NCBI GenBank assembly: GCA_031262205.1
Contig: JAISID010000057.1
Coordinates: 1 to 26,919, forward strand
Origin: Holosporales bacterium
Lineage (GTDB): Bacteria; Pseudomonadota; Alphaproteobacteria; RUG11792
DNA length: 26,919 nt
Direction of reading: 5' to 3'
Position numbers and translations under genes: made by a program. Below the pieces are notes generated by a model that was not told the DNA's origin, did not search any database, and saw nothing but the letters and a program-made list of their open reading frames with translations. Positions 8,369-16,481 of this stretch are shown here, piece by piece; positions within the stretch are counted from its first letter, which is position 1; every line of letters begins with the position of its first letter.

Positions 8369-8678
8369 TTGCATTGATAAAATACTTAACATATAAATCA
8401 AATTTATAAGTATATACAATTTATACCTAACATAATACCGTTTAAACTATAGACTATATTTATAACGGTAAATAATTCTGAAACTTGTACTGCGAAGAGA
8501 AACCACAATTAACAATTGTTTTACGCTAAATCATTGGAAACGCAACTTTTTTAAAGGACGAAGGCCCCCCCTTTCCGCCGCGCGGCATAACTTTTTTGTA
8601 AAAACTTTACTTATTTCGTATCAATGAAAAATTCTCAAAGACAGACGTCGACATAAAAACGTTTTGCAATAACGGGAA
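8369..8678. other. Spacer with GC-rich islet, no gene seen
   Basis: Very AT-rich DNA upstream of the carD promoter, broken by a short GC-rich islet at about 8555-8586. The islet contains a run of seven C (8565-8571) and a perfect GCCGCGCGGC-type palindrome (8577-8586). No ORF or tRNA is supported here. Confidence 0.4.
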
Positions 8679-8713
8679 GAAACCGTTTCTAAAATAGGAA
8701 CGGTCTCTTTTTT
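8679..8713. terminator. Hairpin terminator beyond the gene at 8722-9513
   Basis: GAAACCGTT (8679-8687) pairs with AACGGTCTC (8699-8707) with one mismatch. It is followed on the plus strand by six T (8708-8713), which on the minus strand form the A-tract of a bidirectional terminator. It lies nine bases beyond the 3' end of the minus-strand gene. Confidence 0.55.
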
Positions 8714-8721
8714 CATGAATG

Positions 8722-9513
8722 CTACTTCAACTTTTCGATTGCTTCAATCAACTCCTTATTAGCCGCTTCTTCATCTGGATTATCAAACGCGTCTCCATGA
8801 GGATGAGCCGCATACCTTTCCATATACGTCGCTGCGGTTTTCGGTTCTTTATCCAATCGCCTTAAACCATACGCAAAGTTTGCCGCAGACGATTCGTCGT
8901 TGTCCGCTTCCTCTTTTAAGAACTCGTCGACGGCTTCGGCGTCTTCATTATCCGCCCAATCTTCAATAGCTTTATTTTCTTGACGACGTTGCAGAGCTTC
9001 CAGCAAAATTGTTGAATTTACGCCGTCTAAATCGATCCCGTCAAAAACGAGGTATCGTCTAATTATTTCTTTTTTCGCCGCTTGCGGTTTAATATTAGCG
9101 ACTGAAGCGGGCGATTTAGCTATCGCGCGAAGTATGTCGAACGGCAGATATTTTATATCTATCGGATTCAGATCAGCCTGAACTTTCTCTCCGCCCCTAT
9201 TTTCAAGTTCTTTCACGGCTTCCTCCGGCGATATATTATAAACTTTGTTCTGCCCAGATGCGATTAATCTTAAGATATCCGAATGCAAATCCGATACTGT
9301 AATCTTTGGTCTTCCTGCGTTTTGCGTTTCGTCTCGTTCTATTTCCCGTTGTTCTTGCGAGCCGTCGTCGTTAACAATTTTCTCCGTAAGTCCATTTGCA
9401 GTATCTTGCGGTTCGCGTTCCGCCTTCGGAGCGTTCCAGTTTGTAAATGTCTCATATGAGACAATCGCCGCAATCGCAATAAAAACTAAGAAAATAATTC
9501 CTTTCTTTGACAT
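8722..9513 (-). CDS. Membrane-anchored protein of unknown function with an internal repeat
   Basis: I do not recognise this 263-residue protein. It begins with a lysine pair and one membrane segment (residues 5-20, GIIFLVFIAIAAIVSY), so it is either anchored in the inner membrane facing the periplasm or has an uncleaved signal. Residues 28-70 are acidic and polar. Two related helical units follow at 74-106 and 120-153. They share the pattern DILRxIA, then NIxP, then A-x-K/V-K/E-E, then R, with the DILR motifs 47 residues apart. A strongly acidic region (DNEDAEAVDEF) and an Ala-rich helical C-terminus complete it. It is monocistronic, with a hairpin terminator just past its end. The repeats look like a small helical binding module, but no function can be assigned. 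Confidence 0.75.
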   Translation of the reverse strand: MSKKGIIFLVFIAIAAIVSYETFTNWNAPKAEREPQDTANGLTEKIVNDDGSQEQREIERDETQNAGRPKITVSDLHSDILRLIASGQNKVYNISPEEAVKELENRGGEKVQADLNPIDIKYLPFDILRAIAKSPASVANIKPQAAKKEIIRRYLVFDGIDLDGVNSTILLEALQRRQENKAIEDWADNEDAEAVDEFLKEEADNDESSAANFAYGLRRLDKEPKTAATYMERYAAHPHGDAFDNPDEEAANKELIEAIEKLK

Positions 9514-9667
9514 GGTCTGTCTTTCTTTTTACTAATTCGCTGATCACCAATTTAAAATTAAAACGTTAAAAAATTGTTAATTTTCTCCAAAAATCTTTAT
9601 AAAAATTGCTAGATTTTATAAATTTCGATCGAAACACTCAAAACGCGATTGCTCATGTTTATTCCTA

Positions 9668-10294
9668 TTAAGTTCGAATTTTTGAATTTTCAAGAACGGC
9701 GCGAACGGGCGAGTAATTTATTCTATGATATTTACAAGGACCGAATTTCCTTAATGCTTCAAGGTGGGCTTTAGTTCCGTATCCAACGTGTTTATCAAAC
9801 CCGTAATACGGAAACTCTTCATGGATTTTTTGCATTATTGCATCTCTCGTCGTTTTTGCGATTATCGACGCGGCGGCGATGGAATAACTTTTTTGATCTC
9901 CTTTAACAATAGAGATTGTCTTGCAGCCAGGTATCGCTACTTTTTTTATTCCGTCGATTAAACATAGAGAAACCTTTTGCCCCTCTACGGATTTTCTTAT
10001 TCCATCCCGCCATGCTCTTGACAAGCCGGCTTCGTTTATCGCATCGTTGCTAATAACCGCTACTTCATACTTTATATTTGGAGAATTTGTTATCATTTCA
10101 AACAAATACTCGCGTTTCTTTTTAGATAGTTTTTTAGAATCGTCTATGCCTTCTAGCAATTCGATTGGCAAATCGCGCTTTTCAATAAAACAAGAAGCGA
10201 CCGTAATCGGCCCTGCCAAAGGACCGAGACCAGCTTCGTCCACGCCGTAAATGATCTCGTTTTCATATGAATTTTCTATATCAAAATTCGGCAT
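9668..10294 (-). CDS. rnhB: Ribonuclease HII
   Basis: Cuts RNA-DNA hybrids and starts removal of single ribonucleotides from DNA. The 208-residue protein has the four acidic catalytic positions, D19 and E20 in GVDEAGLGPLAGP, D114 in CLIDG and D133 in GDQKS. It also has DDSKKLS, IAAASIIAKTTRD and the C-terminal YGFDKHVGYGT and HRINYSPV motifs. The oddity is G22-L23-G24, where RNase HII normally has GRG, the motif that reads the ribonucleotide junction; the codon is CTC, one base from CGC. The gene overlaps the end of rsmA by 14 bases (ATG inside the rsmA C-terminus), so the two are almost certainly cotranscribed. About 150 bp beyond it contain no recognisable feature. Confidence 0.94.
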   Translation of the reverse strand: MPNFDIENSYENEIIYGVDEAGLGPLAGPITVASCFIEKRDLPIELLEGIDDSKKLSKKKREYLFEMITNSPNIKYEVAVISNDAINEAGLSRAWRDGIRKSVEGQKVSLCLIDGIKKVAIPGCKTISIVKGDQKSYSIAAASIIAKTTRDAIMQKIHEEFPYYGFDKHVGYGTKAHLEALRKFGPCKYHRINYSPVRAVLENSKIRT

Positions 10295-11129
10295 GTTCTA
10301 ATATTTCCGATAATTCTAAAAATTTCTTAGGCGTTATATTTTCCGGTCGCGAACATTTATCTATTCCAACTTCAGCGAGAACTTTATCCATATCGGTTTT
10401 ATAATACCTTTTTAATATTGAATAAATAGTCTTGCGACGATGTCTAAAACAATTGTTTGTCAGAATTTCTAAGTTCTTAATATTATTTACAACTATATTT
10501 TGGGGAATTAGTTTTACGACGGTCGATGTAACTTTGGGAGGCGGATAGAATGCGGCTTTTGACACTTCGAACAGCTTTTCAGTCTTACACAACAATTGAG
10601 AAATAACGCTTAATCTACCGTAATCCTTAGAGCCTAAGGCAGCGCAAATTCTATCGGCGACTTCCTTTTGAAACATCAATATCATTTTGCTTATTCCGTT
10701 CAAGTCGAGCAACCAATTAATTAATAATCGCGTCCCGACATTATACGGTAAGTTTGATATTATTACGACGTTTTTAGAAGTAAGCTCTTGCGGTCTTAAT
10801 CTCAATGCGTCTTGATATATAAAATGCACATTGCAATTTGCGTTGGCCGTAAAATTATCGTGAGCCGCTTTCAAGGCAATATCTTTTTCAATACAAAATA
10901 CGTTGTTGTTTCCAGCTATTTTTACTATTTCTCTTGTTAGTCCGCACGGCCCAGGGCCTATCTCTACTATGTCGTTGTCCTCTAGCGGAAGCATATAGCC
11001 GGCGATTTTTTTTAAAAGCGAAGAGTCGCGCAAGAAATGCTGTCCCAACGATTTTGAGCGTTTCTTATGATTTAACAACCCATACTTTTTTATAACCTGA
11101 GCGACAGTTAACTCTAGGTCGTTATCCAT
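10281..11129 (-). CDS. rsmA: 16S rRNA dimethyladenosine transferase (RsmA/KsgA)
   Basis: Uses S-adenosylmethionine to dimethylate the two adjacent adenines in the helix 45 loop of 16S rRNA, a late quality-control step in small-subunit assembly. The 282-residue product has the family motifs in order: KSLGQHFLRD at the N-terminus, the SAM-binding VEIGPGPCGLTREI, the acidic VFCIEKD, the catalytic NLPYN (NxPY), the substrate loop PPPKVTSTVV, and the small C-terminal helical domain with FRHRRKTI. Length is normal. It overlaps yggT by 8 bases and rnhB by 14, so it sits in the mreB - yggT - rsmA - rnhB run. Confidence 0.96.
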   Translation of the reverse strand: MDNDLELTVAQVIKKYGLLNHKKRSKSLGQHFLRDSSLLKKIAGYMLPLEDNDIVEIGPGPCGLTREIVKIAGNNNVFCIEKDIALKAAHDNFTANANCNVHFIYQDALRLRPQELTSKNVVIISNLPYNVGTRLLINWLLDLNGISKMILMFQKEVADRICAALGSKDYGRLSVISQLLCKTEKLFEVSKAAFYPPPKVTSTVVKLIPQNIVVNNIKNLEILTNNCFRHRRKTIYSILKRYYKTDMDKVLAEVGIDKCSRPENITPKKFLELSEILEHAEF

Positions 11130-11433
11130 AAGCTAAGGAAATGTAAAATAGTTTAATAAGGACAACTTTGACTAAATAAATTCCGAAAAATACGACAATC
11201 GCAGAAAAATCAAATCCCGCGACTGGCGGAAGAAATCTCCTTATCACCGATAAGACAGGCTCTATTTTCCCCATTAGGAATACAAAAATTTTGAAGAAGA
11301 CTCCGTCGCGATCTTTTACGGCTCCAAAGAATACAAACCAACCGAGAATGATATACCCAATCAACAGGTATTCTATGAGATTCATAACGCCTATTAAAAT
11401 CTCAATCGCTACCTGCAATACAAATATGTTCAT
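11122..11433 (-). CDS. YggT family membrane protein
   Basis: A 103-residue, very hydrophobic integral membrane protein with a YggT-family layout: a first helical pair around residues 5-35 (LIEYLLIGYIILGWFVFF), a connecting segment with the family-typical stretch KIEPVLSVIRRFLPP, and a second helical pair around 72-100. The family is linked to envelope function and osmotic tolerance in bacteria, and to the thylakoid protein CCB3/YlmG in plastids; the biochemical role is not settled. It lies 6 bases after mreB and overlaps rsmA by 8, so it should be translated from the mreB transcript. Confidence 0.85.
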   Translation of the reverse strand: MNIFVLQVAIEILIGVMNLIEYLLIGYIILGWFVFFGAVKDRDGVFFKIFVFLMGKIEPVLSVIRRFLPPVAGFDFSAIVVFFGIYLVKVVLIKLFYISLAYG

Positions 11434-11439
11434 AATAAC

Positions 11440-12501
11440 TTAGTATGTTTTTAATAAAATAGAATCGCCTCTTTTGATATCGACTAACGCTTTTCCCGTT
11501 CCCAGCACGACGCAGTTAAGCGGATTTTCGGCTAATTTAACCACTACCCCAGTTATGTGCGATATGACGGTGTCGAGATGAGATAAAAGCGCTCCGCCGC
11601 CTGTTAATGTTATTCCGTTATCTATAATGTCTGCGACCAACTCGGGCGGGGTATTTTCTATAGCTTTTTTTACGCCGCTTGCGATTGCGGTTACCGTGTT
11701 CATAAGAGCTTCCGCGACGTGATTTTGATTAATTTCTACATTTCTTGGATTCCCGTCGAGAAGACTTCTGCCTTTTATGATCATTTTTAAATCTTTGCTC
11801 GATTGAGCGCAGATCGCGGAGCCTATTTCTATTTTTACCCTTTCAGCGGTTGATTCTCCAATTAAGAGATTAAAATTCTTACGAACATAAGACATAATAT
11901 CTTCGTTCATTTTATCGCCGCCGACTCTAATCGAAGCGGCGTAAACAATTCCTCCAAGCGAAATTACCGCGACTTCCGTCGTTCCGCCGCCTATGTCGAC
12001 GACAATAGAGCCGATAGGTTCGTTCACGGGAAGATCAGCCCCAATCGCTGCCGCCATAGGTTCTTCAATTAAATATACTTCTCTTGCTCCCGCTACTTCC
12101 GCCGATTCTTGGATCGCTCTTTTTTCCACCGCCGTCGCGCCGTACGGCACGCAAACGATTATTCTTGGAGAAATTAAGAACTTTCTATTATGAATCTTCT
12201 TTATAAAGTATTTAATCATTTCTTCGGCTACGTCAAAATCGGCTATCACTCCGTCCCGAAGCGGTCTGACGGCCACTATGTGCCCTGGAGTGCGACCTAA
12301 CATGTGTTTAGCCTCGTTCCCTACAGCCAAAACTTCCATTTTGTTGTTTAAATTTGAAACTGCGACGACGGAAGGTTCGTTTAAAACTATTCCTTCGCCT
12401 TCTATATAAACCAACGTATTTGCAGTTCCAAGGTCTATAGCCATGTCCTTAGACAAAAATCCCCTTAAATTACCAAACAAAAATCCGACCCGCAACAACA
12501 A
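11440..12501 (-). CDS. mreB: Rod-shape-determining actin homologue MreB
   Basis: Cytoskeletal ATPase that forms membrane-associated filaments and guides the lateral-wall synthesis machinery. The 353-residue protein shows the actin-fold nucleotide motifs DLGTANTLVY (phosphate 1), VDIGGGTTEVAVISLGG (phosphate 2) and TGGGALLSHLD (adenosine), plus VCVPYGATAVEKRA, all typical of MreB rather than DnaK or FtsA. The first nucleotide motif is preceded by an amphipathic segment (LFGNLRGFLSKDM) that would hold the filament on the membrane. Starts available are three tandem TTG codons (12501, 12498, 12495) and another TTG at 12483. An AGGTGA Shine-Dalgarno is at 12510-12505. mreC/mreD do not follow; yggT does. 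Confidence 0.96.
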   Translation of the reverse strand: MLLRVGFLFGNLRGFLSKDMAIDLGTANTLVYIEGEGIVLNEPSVVAVSNLNNKMEVLAVGNEAKHMLGRTPGHIVAVRPLRDGVIADFDVAEEMIKYFIKKIHNRKFLISPRIIVCVPYGATAVEKRAIQESAEVAGAREVYLIEEPMAAAIGADLPVNEPIGSIVVDIGGGTTEVAVISLGGIVYAASIRVGGDKMNEDIMSYVRKNFNLLIGESTAERVKIEIGSAICAQSSKDLKMIIKGRSLLDGNPRNVEINQNHVAEALMNTVTAIASGVKKAIENTPPELVADIIDNGITLTGGGALLSHLDTVISHITGVVVKLAENPLNCVVLGTGKALVDIKRGDSILLKTY

Positions 12502-12514
12502 AAATCACCTGCTA

Positions 12515-12543
12515 ATTATATACCGTAAAAAACAAATTTCCAA
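12515..12543 (-). promoter_or_regulatory. Promoter of mreB
   Basis: On the minus strand TTGGAA (12543-12538), a 17-base spacer and a perfect TATAAT (12520-12515). The predicted start near 12508 falls inside or next to the AGGTGA ribosome binding site, so the leader must be extremely short. Confidence 0.6.
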
Positions 12544-12935
12544 TATTCGCAAGAACAAATAATTAGAAATTCTGAAGCTGAGCTTTACGAGTCCCCGAAT
12601 TAATACGACAAAATATTGTTTTCAGAGTTTCATTTAACACTGTTTTAGAGATTCTAATAATGTATTTAAGAGCATAATTTTGAAGTAAAATTATATTAGG
12701 GAATCATACCCTAACGCCCTAAAACCTAATTTACAGCTAATCAATTCTAATCGGTAATGATTTGTAACTCTCATTTCAATTGGATTTCTCGTATACAACC
12801 ACTATTTATAGCGATATCGGAGAATGATTTCATAATATTAATATAGTTGTAAACCATTCAAATTCCGCTGCGGTAATTTATTTGTAAACTCCTTAGTTTA
12901 TCTAGCGTCTCTTCTTAGTATTTTCAGCGCGGATT
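12544..12935. other. Spacer upstream of mreB, no gene seen
   Basis: About 390 bp of AT-rich DNA between the BON lipoprotein gene and the mreB promoter. The only clear structure is an inverted repeat at 12697-12713 around GGGAATCATACCC, a variant of the dyad found upstream of murE. No ORF or tRNA is supported. Confidence 0.45.
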
Positions 12936-13616
12936 TTATTTTCCCATGATTTTTACATATGAGATAACTTTTTTCACGCCGCTTACTCTTTGTAATTTTG
13001 AGAGAACGATCGACAATTCGTTTTCGGTTCTAGCGATGCCTCGAACGTAAACTACGCCGTCCGTCGTTTTTAATTTATAATTGACGGAACGAACGTCCCC
13101 CGCGCAGATAAGAGCCGATCTACAGGCCGTGGTTATTAATCCGTCTTTCGCGATTTGCCCTGGAGAAACTGCTTCTCCATAAGTTACATTATTATCGACC
13201 GCCGCTACCCCTTCGACAGCCCAAGACTCTTTTTCAGCAACGCTAACCCATTCCGGATTCGAAACGACTCCGGTTAACAAAACGCATCCTTCGTCGACAA
13301 CTGCGGAAACTTCGCTAAATAATTTTGGACTAACTTTGTATAATCTCTTTTTTATTTCGCCGTCGAGTTTCGAATCGTTAAGGCTATCTCCAACTTTCTT
13401 GTCCCTAAGCGCCGTATAGCCGCCGGTTGCCAATCCTCCCCCTACGATAATGGGAACGCATCCCGAAAGGAAGATCACGAAACTAGATATAACTAAACAA
13501 TTAAAAAGTACAAACGTCGACGTTGTAAATCGTCTAAAAATAAAAGAGCAAATTTTTCTGCAATTAAAGTTAATTTTGCATACTAGAAAACTCTTCGATT
13601 GGAAATGCATTTTCAA
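12936..13616 (-). CDS. BON-domain lipoprotein (OsmY/DolP-like)
   Basis: A probable outer-membrane or periplasmic lipoprotein. A hydrophobic segment ends in the lipobox LSGC with the lipidated cysteine near residue 53. The mature part carries two BON domains of about 65 residues each: the first after DSKLDGEIKKRLYKV (VDEGCVLLTGVV), the second containing LKTTDGVVYVRG and ending near VKKVISYVKI. Such proteins bind anionic phospholipid and help keep the outer membrane intact. The N-terminus before the hydrophobic core is unusually long and carries Lys/Arg, so the true start may lie further downstream; TTG at 13616, ATG at 13610 or a later GTG/TTG are candidates. The reading frame overlaps the end of yraN by 47 bases. 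The yraN - BON pairing is common in Alphaproteobacteria. Confidence 0.85.
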   Translation of the reverse strand: MKMHFQSKSFLVCKINFNCRKICSFIFRRFTTSTFVLFNCLVISSFVIFLSGCVPIIVGGGLATGGYTALRDKKVGDSLNDSKLDGEIKKRLYKVSPKLFSEVSAVVDEGCVLLTGVVSNPEWVSVAEKESWAVEGVAAVDNNVTYGEAVSPGQIAKDGLITTACRSALICAGDVRSVNYKLKTTDGVVYVRGIARTENELSIVLSKLQRVSGVKKVISYVKIMGK

Positions 13617-14031
13617 TATGTTCGAACCTACCCGCCGAATCTAAACATATCACATCCGCGCGATAATTTTCAAACAATTCGTTTCCGTTCGATACGATAT
13701 ACATAAGAGAATTTGATATTCTTCTTCTCTGATTATATGAAATACAAGCCCTCGCGGCGTCGAGAGATTTTCTTTGTTTTACTTCAACTGCGACAAGATC
13801 GTTATTCTTCTTTGCGAGAATATCAATTTCTCCATATCTGGTTCTTACTCTTTTCCCCAAAATCTTATACCCTTGCTTCTTTAATTCTTTTTCCGCTTGA
13901 AATTCTGCGGAAATCCCTTTGTTATACGACGAAAGAAAACTAGGCGTGTTTTTGATGAACGAAAGTTCGTTAAATCTTTGCGATTTATCAAAACTTGTTT
14001 CTTTATTAAAATGTAAGCTGCATATACTCAT
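13570..14031 (-). CDS. YraN family (UPF0102) endonuclease-like protein
   Basis: A 153-residue protein of the YraN family, which has the restriction-endonuclease-like fold of Holliday-junction resolvases. The recognisable core is KGISAEFQAEKELKKQGYKI, then RVRTRYGEIDILAKKNNDLV and VEVKQRKS, which supply the usual E...D...ExK metal-binding arrangement (GEID, then VEVK). The N-terminal 35 residues before the core are longer than usual, so a later start is possible. It begins 17 bases after mutS and is followed, with overlap, by the BON lipoprotein gene, so it probably belongs to an ispH - mutS - yraN - BON transcript. Its cellular role is unknown. Confidence 0.88.
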   Translation of the reverse strand: MSICSLHFNKETSFDKSQRFNELSFIKNTPSFLSSYNKGISAEFQAEKELKKQGYKILGKRVRTRYGEIDILAKKNNDLVAVEVKQRKSLDAARACISYNQRRRISNSLMYIVSNGNELFENYRADVICLDSAGRFEHIENAFPIEEFSSMQN

Positions 14032-14048
14032 AATTATAGTATACCTTC

Positions 14049-16481
14049 TTACGAAATCTTTTTCAATATTTCTTCCGCTCTATTTAAAACGTTTTTGGGG
14101 AATCCAGAAAGCGCCGCGACGTTTATACCGTAAGACTTGTCGGCGAATCCTTTTTCTATCTTGTGAAGAAATATGATTTTGTTTTGCCATTCTTCAACCT
14201 TTACGGTTAAAAACTGAATTTTAGGAATCGTATCTCTAATGTTTATCAGTTCGTGGTAATGGGTCGCAAATATAGTCCTTGCTCTTATTTTATCGGCTAT
14301 TTCCTCGATGACCGCCCAAGCTATCGCTAATCCGTCGTAAGTAGACGTTCCTCTCCCTATTTCGTCGAGTATTATAAAGGAGTTCTCGGTAGCTTGCTGA
14401 AGAATCGTCGCGGTTTCTATCATTTCGACCATAAACGTCGATCTGCCGGAAGTTATGTCGTCGGATGCTCCGACTCGACTAAATATTCTGTCCGTTACGC
14501 CGATTTTTGCAGTTTCCGCCGGAACAAAAGAGCCGATTTGAGCCATTATTATAATTATCGCATTTTGGCGAAGATAGGTGCTTTTCCCTCCCATGTTAGG
14601 CCCTGTTAGAAGCGACGTTCTAACGTCGTCGGACATAAAGCAATCGTTTGCAATGAATTTCGCGCCGTTTAATTTTAAACTATTTTCGACAACTGGATGT
14701 CTGCCGTTCTTTATATCTAAAATCTTTTCGGATGTTAGTTCTGGGCGAACATAGTTATTTTCAGTTGCAATTTGGGAGAATGAAGACGTTAGATCTAAAA
14801 ACGAAATATTGTCGGAAATTTTCCTCATATTGTCTTTATGTTTCGCAACCATTTCCGCAAGCTCGTCAAAAATAGCTAATTCGCGACGTTTTGTGTTAGA
14901 TTCGGCCGAATATATTTTATTCGCGGCGTCGACTAGCTCTTCCGAAGTATACCTGATGCAAGACGCCAACGATTGTCTATGCGTAAATTTATATGGAATT
15001 TTCGATGCAAAGTTAGGGGATATTTCTATAAAGTATCCCATTACAAAGTTTTTCTTTATTTTAAGATTTGGTATTCCGGTTTCTTCCGCATACTTTTTCT
15101 GCATATCTCTAACGATAAGGTCTCCGTTTTCAAGAGCGTCTATATATTCGTCGAGTTCTTGATCGTATCCTTTTCTGATAAATCCTCCGTCTCTCGCAAG
15201 AAGAGGGGTCTCGTCAAGCAATGCGGACTCTAAAATTTGAACGATCTCCCTTGCTTCGGCGAAGGAGAGATCAATAGAGTTTAATTGAGAAAATTGAGAT
15301 AAAAACTCTCCCAACTCTAAGGCTCTCGTTAACGCCGCCGATATGCATTTCAAATCCCTAGGCCCGGCTTTATCCATCAAAATCCGAGTAAAAGCTCTTT
15401 CCATATCGGGGAAATTAGACAACGCGTTTCTGACTTTTCCTAGGACATCCTGATTTTTTACGAAAAATTCCACATAATCTAACCGTTCGTTAATTTGTCG
15501 GATATCGGTCGACGGCTCCATAAGCCAACGAGAAAGCATTCGCGCACCTTGGGAAGTCATCGTTTTATCAATATTATTTAACAACGATCCTTTCTTTTCT
15601 CCTCTTTGCGTATGGGTCAATTCAAGGCTTTTTCTAGTAAAATTATCCAGATACATATAGTCGGAATGATTTATAAATTTGGGGAAAGATAAGCATATCT
15701 TATCCGACTTATGAACTTCCGAAATATACTCGACTACTTCCGACGCCGCTTCGATAACGTGTTTTGGCAAATTTCCAAAGGCGTCTATGAATTTCATATC
15801 AAAAAATTTCGCCAATCTATTCGATGCGGAATTCGATGTAAATTTTGAGCTAGGCATTGCTCGCACGATTGATTTATATTTATCTAAATCGGTCAAAATT
15901 TCCTTTTTAGACAATAAACTGTCGGAACAAATTATTTCCGACGGGCAAATTTTAGTTATAACCGACAATAATTCGTCGACTTTTATTTCCTCAAGTAAAA
16001 ACCTGCCGGTTGAAACGTCGGCGTATGCAATTCCAAGTTTTTCGTCGTTTCCGCCAGATATTGCCAAAAGAAAATTATTGCTCTTTTCTCCAAGCATCGC
16101 TTGCTCGATTAAGGTGCCCTTAGTGACGATTCGGATAACTCGTCTTTCTACCGTGGCTTTGTATCCTCTTTTTTTTCTTGCCTCCTCCGGAGTTTCGATC
16201 TGTTCGCAAATTGCGACTCTATGTCCGTTTTTAACAAGTTTTATTAGATACATTTCGGCTGCGTGCCACGGCACGCCGCACATTGGAACGCTAACTCTTT
16301 TTGTTAAAACTAATCCCAATTCTTTGGAAGCGATAATCGCGTCGTCGTAAAACAACTCGTAAAAATCGCCGAGTCTATAAAACAACAACGAATCTGCGTA
16401 ATCTTTTTTAATGGAGTTGTATTGCTCCATCATTGGCGTTAGGGACTTATCGTTATTATCCATCTGTTTTCGGTATTTCAA
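14049..16481 (-). CDS. mutS: DNA mismatch repair protein MutS
   Basis: Recognises mismatches and small loops and, with MutL, starts strand-specific repair. The 810-residue protein carries the N-terminal mismatch-binding domain with the FxE wedge in FYRLGDFYELFYDDA, followed by the connector, the lever/clamp helices (residues about 250-560), and the C-terminal ABC-type ATPase. The ATPase has Walker A TGPNMGGKST, signature region DDITSGRSTFMVEM, Walker B IILDEIGRGTST and ATHYHEL. It ends near residue 810 without a long C-terminal tail, so it is somewhat shorter than the 853-residue E. coli protein. The start could be the ATG at 16481 or the one at 16463; either overlaps the end of ispH, which implies coupled translation. 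Confidence 0.96.
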   Translation of the reverse strand: MKYRKQMDNNDKSLTPMMEQYNSIKKDYADSLLFYRLGDFYELFYDDAIIASKELGLVLTKRVSVPMCGVPWHAAEMYLIKLVKNGHRVAICEQIETPEEARKKRGYKATVERRVIRIVTKGTLIEQAMLGEKSNNFLLAISGGNDEKLGIAYADVSTGRFLLEEIKVDELLSVITKICPSEIICSDSLLSKKEILTDLDKYKSIVRAMPSSKFTSNSASNRLAKFFDMKFIDAFGNLPKHVIEAASEVVEYISEVHKSDKICLSFPKFINHSDYMYLDNFTRKSLELTHTQRGEKKGSLLNNIDKTMTSQGARMLSRWLMEPSTDIRQINERLDYVEFFVKNQDVLGKVRNALSNFPDMERAFTRILMDKAGPRDLKCISAALTRALELGEFLSQFSQLNSIDLSFAEAREIVQILESALLDETPLLARDGGFIRKGYDQELDEYIDALENGDLIVRDMQKKYAEETGIPNLKIKKNFVMGYFIEISPNFASKIPYKFTHRQSLASCIRYTSEELVDAANKIYSAESNTKRRELAIFDELAEMVAKHKDNMRKISDNISFLDLTSSFSQIATENNYVRPELTSEKILDIKNGRHPVVENSLKLNGAKFIANDCFMSDDVRTSLLTGPNMGGKSTYLRQNAIIIIMAQIGSFVPAETAKIGVTDRIFSRVGASDDITSGRSTFMVEMIETATILQQATENSFIILDEIGRGTSTYDGLAIAWAVIEEIADKIRARTIFATHYHELINIRDTIPKIQFLTVKVEEWQNKIIFLHKIEKGFADKSYGINVAALSGFPKNVLNRAEEILKKIS

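Noticed and set aside
8308..8560. AT-rich spacer as oriC
   Set aside because: No DnaA boxes (TTATCCACA-like) were seen; AT-richness alone is not enough even though parS sites suggest the origin is near.
15787..16350. 187-codon plus-strand frame inside mutS
   Set aside because: Antisense to conserved mutS domains; codon bias of mutS leaves the opposite strand open by chance.
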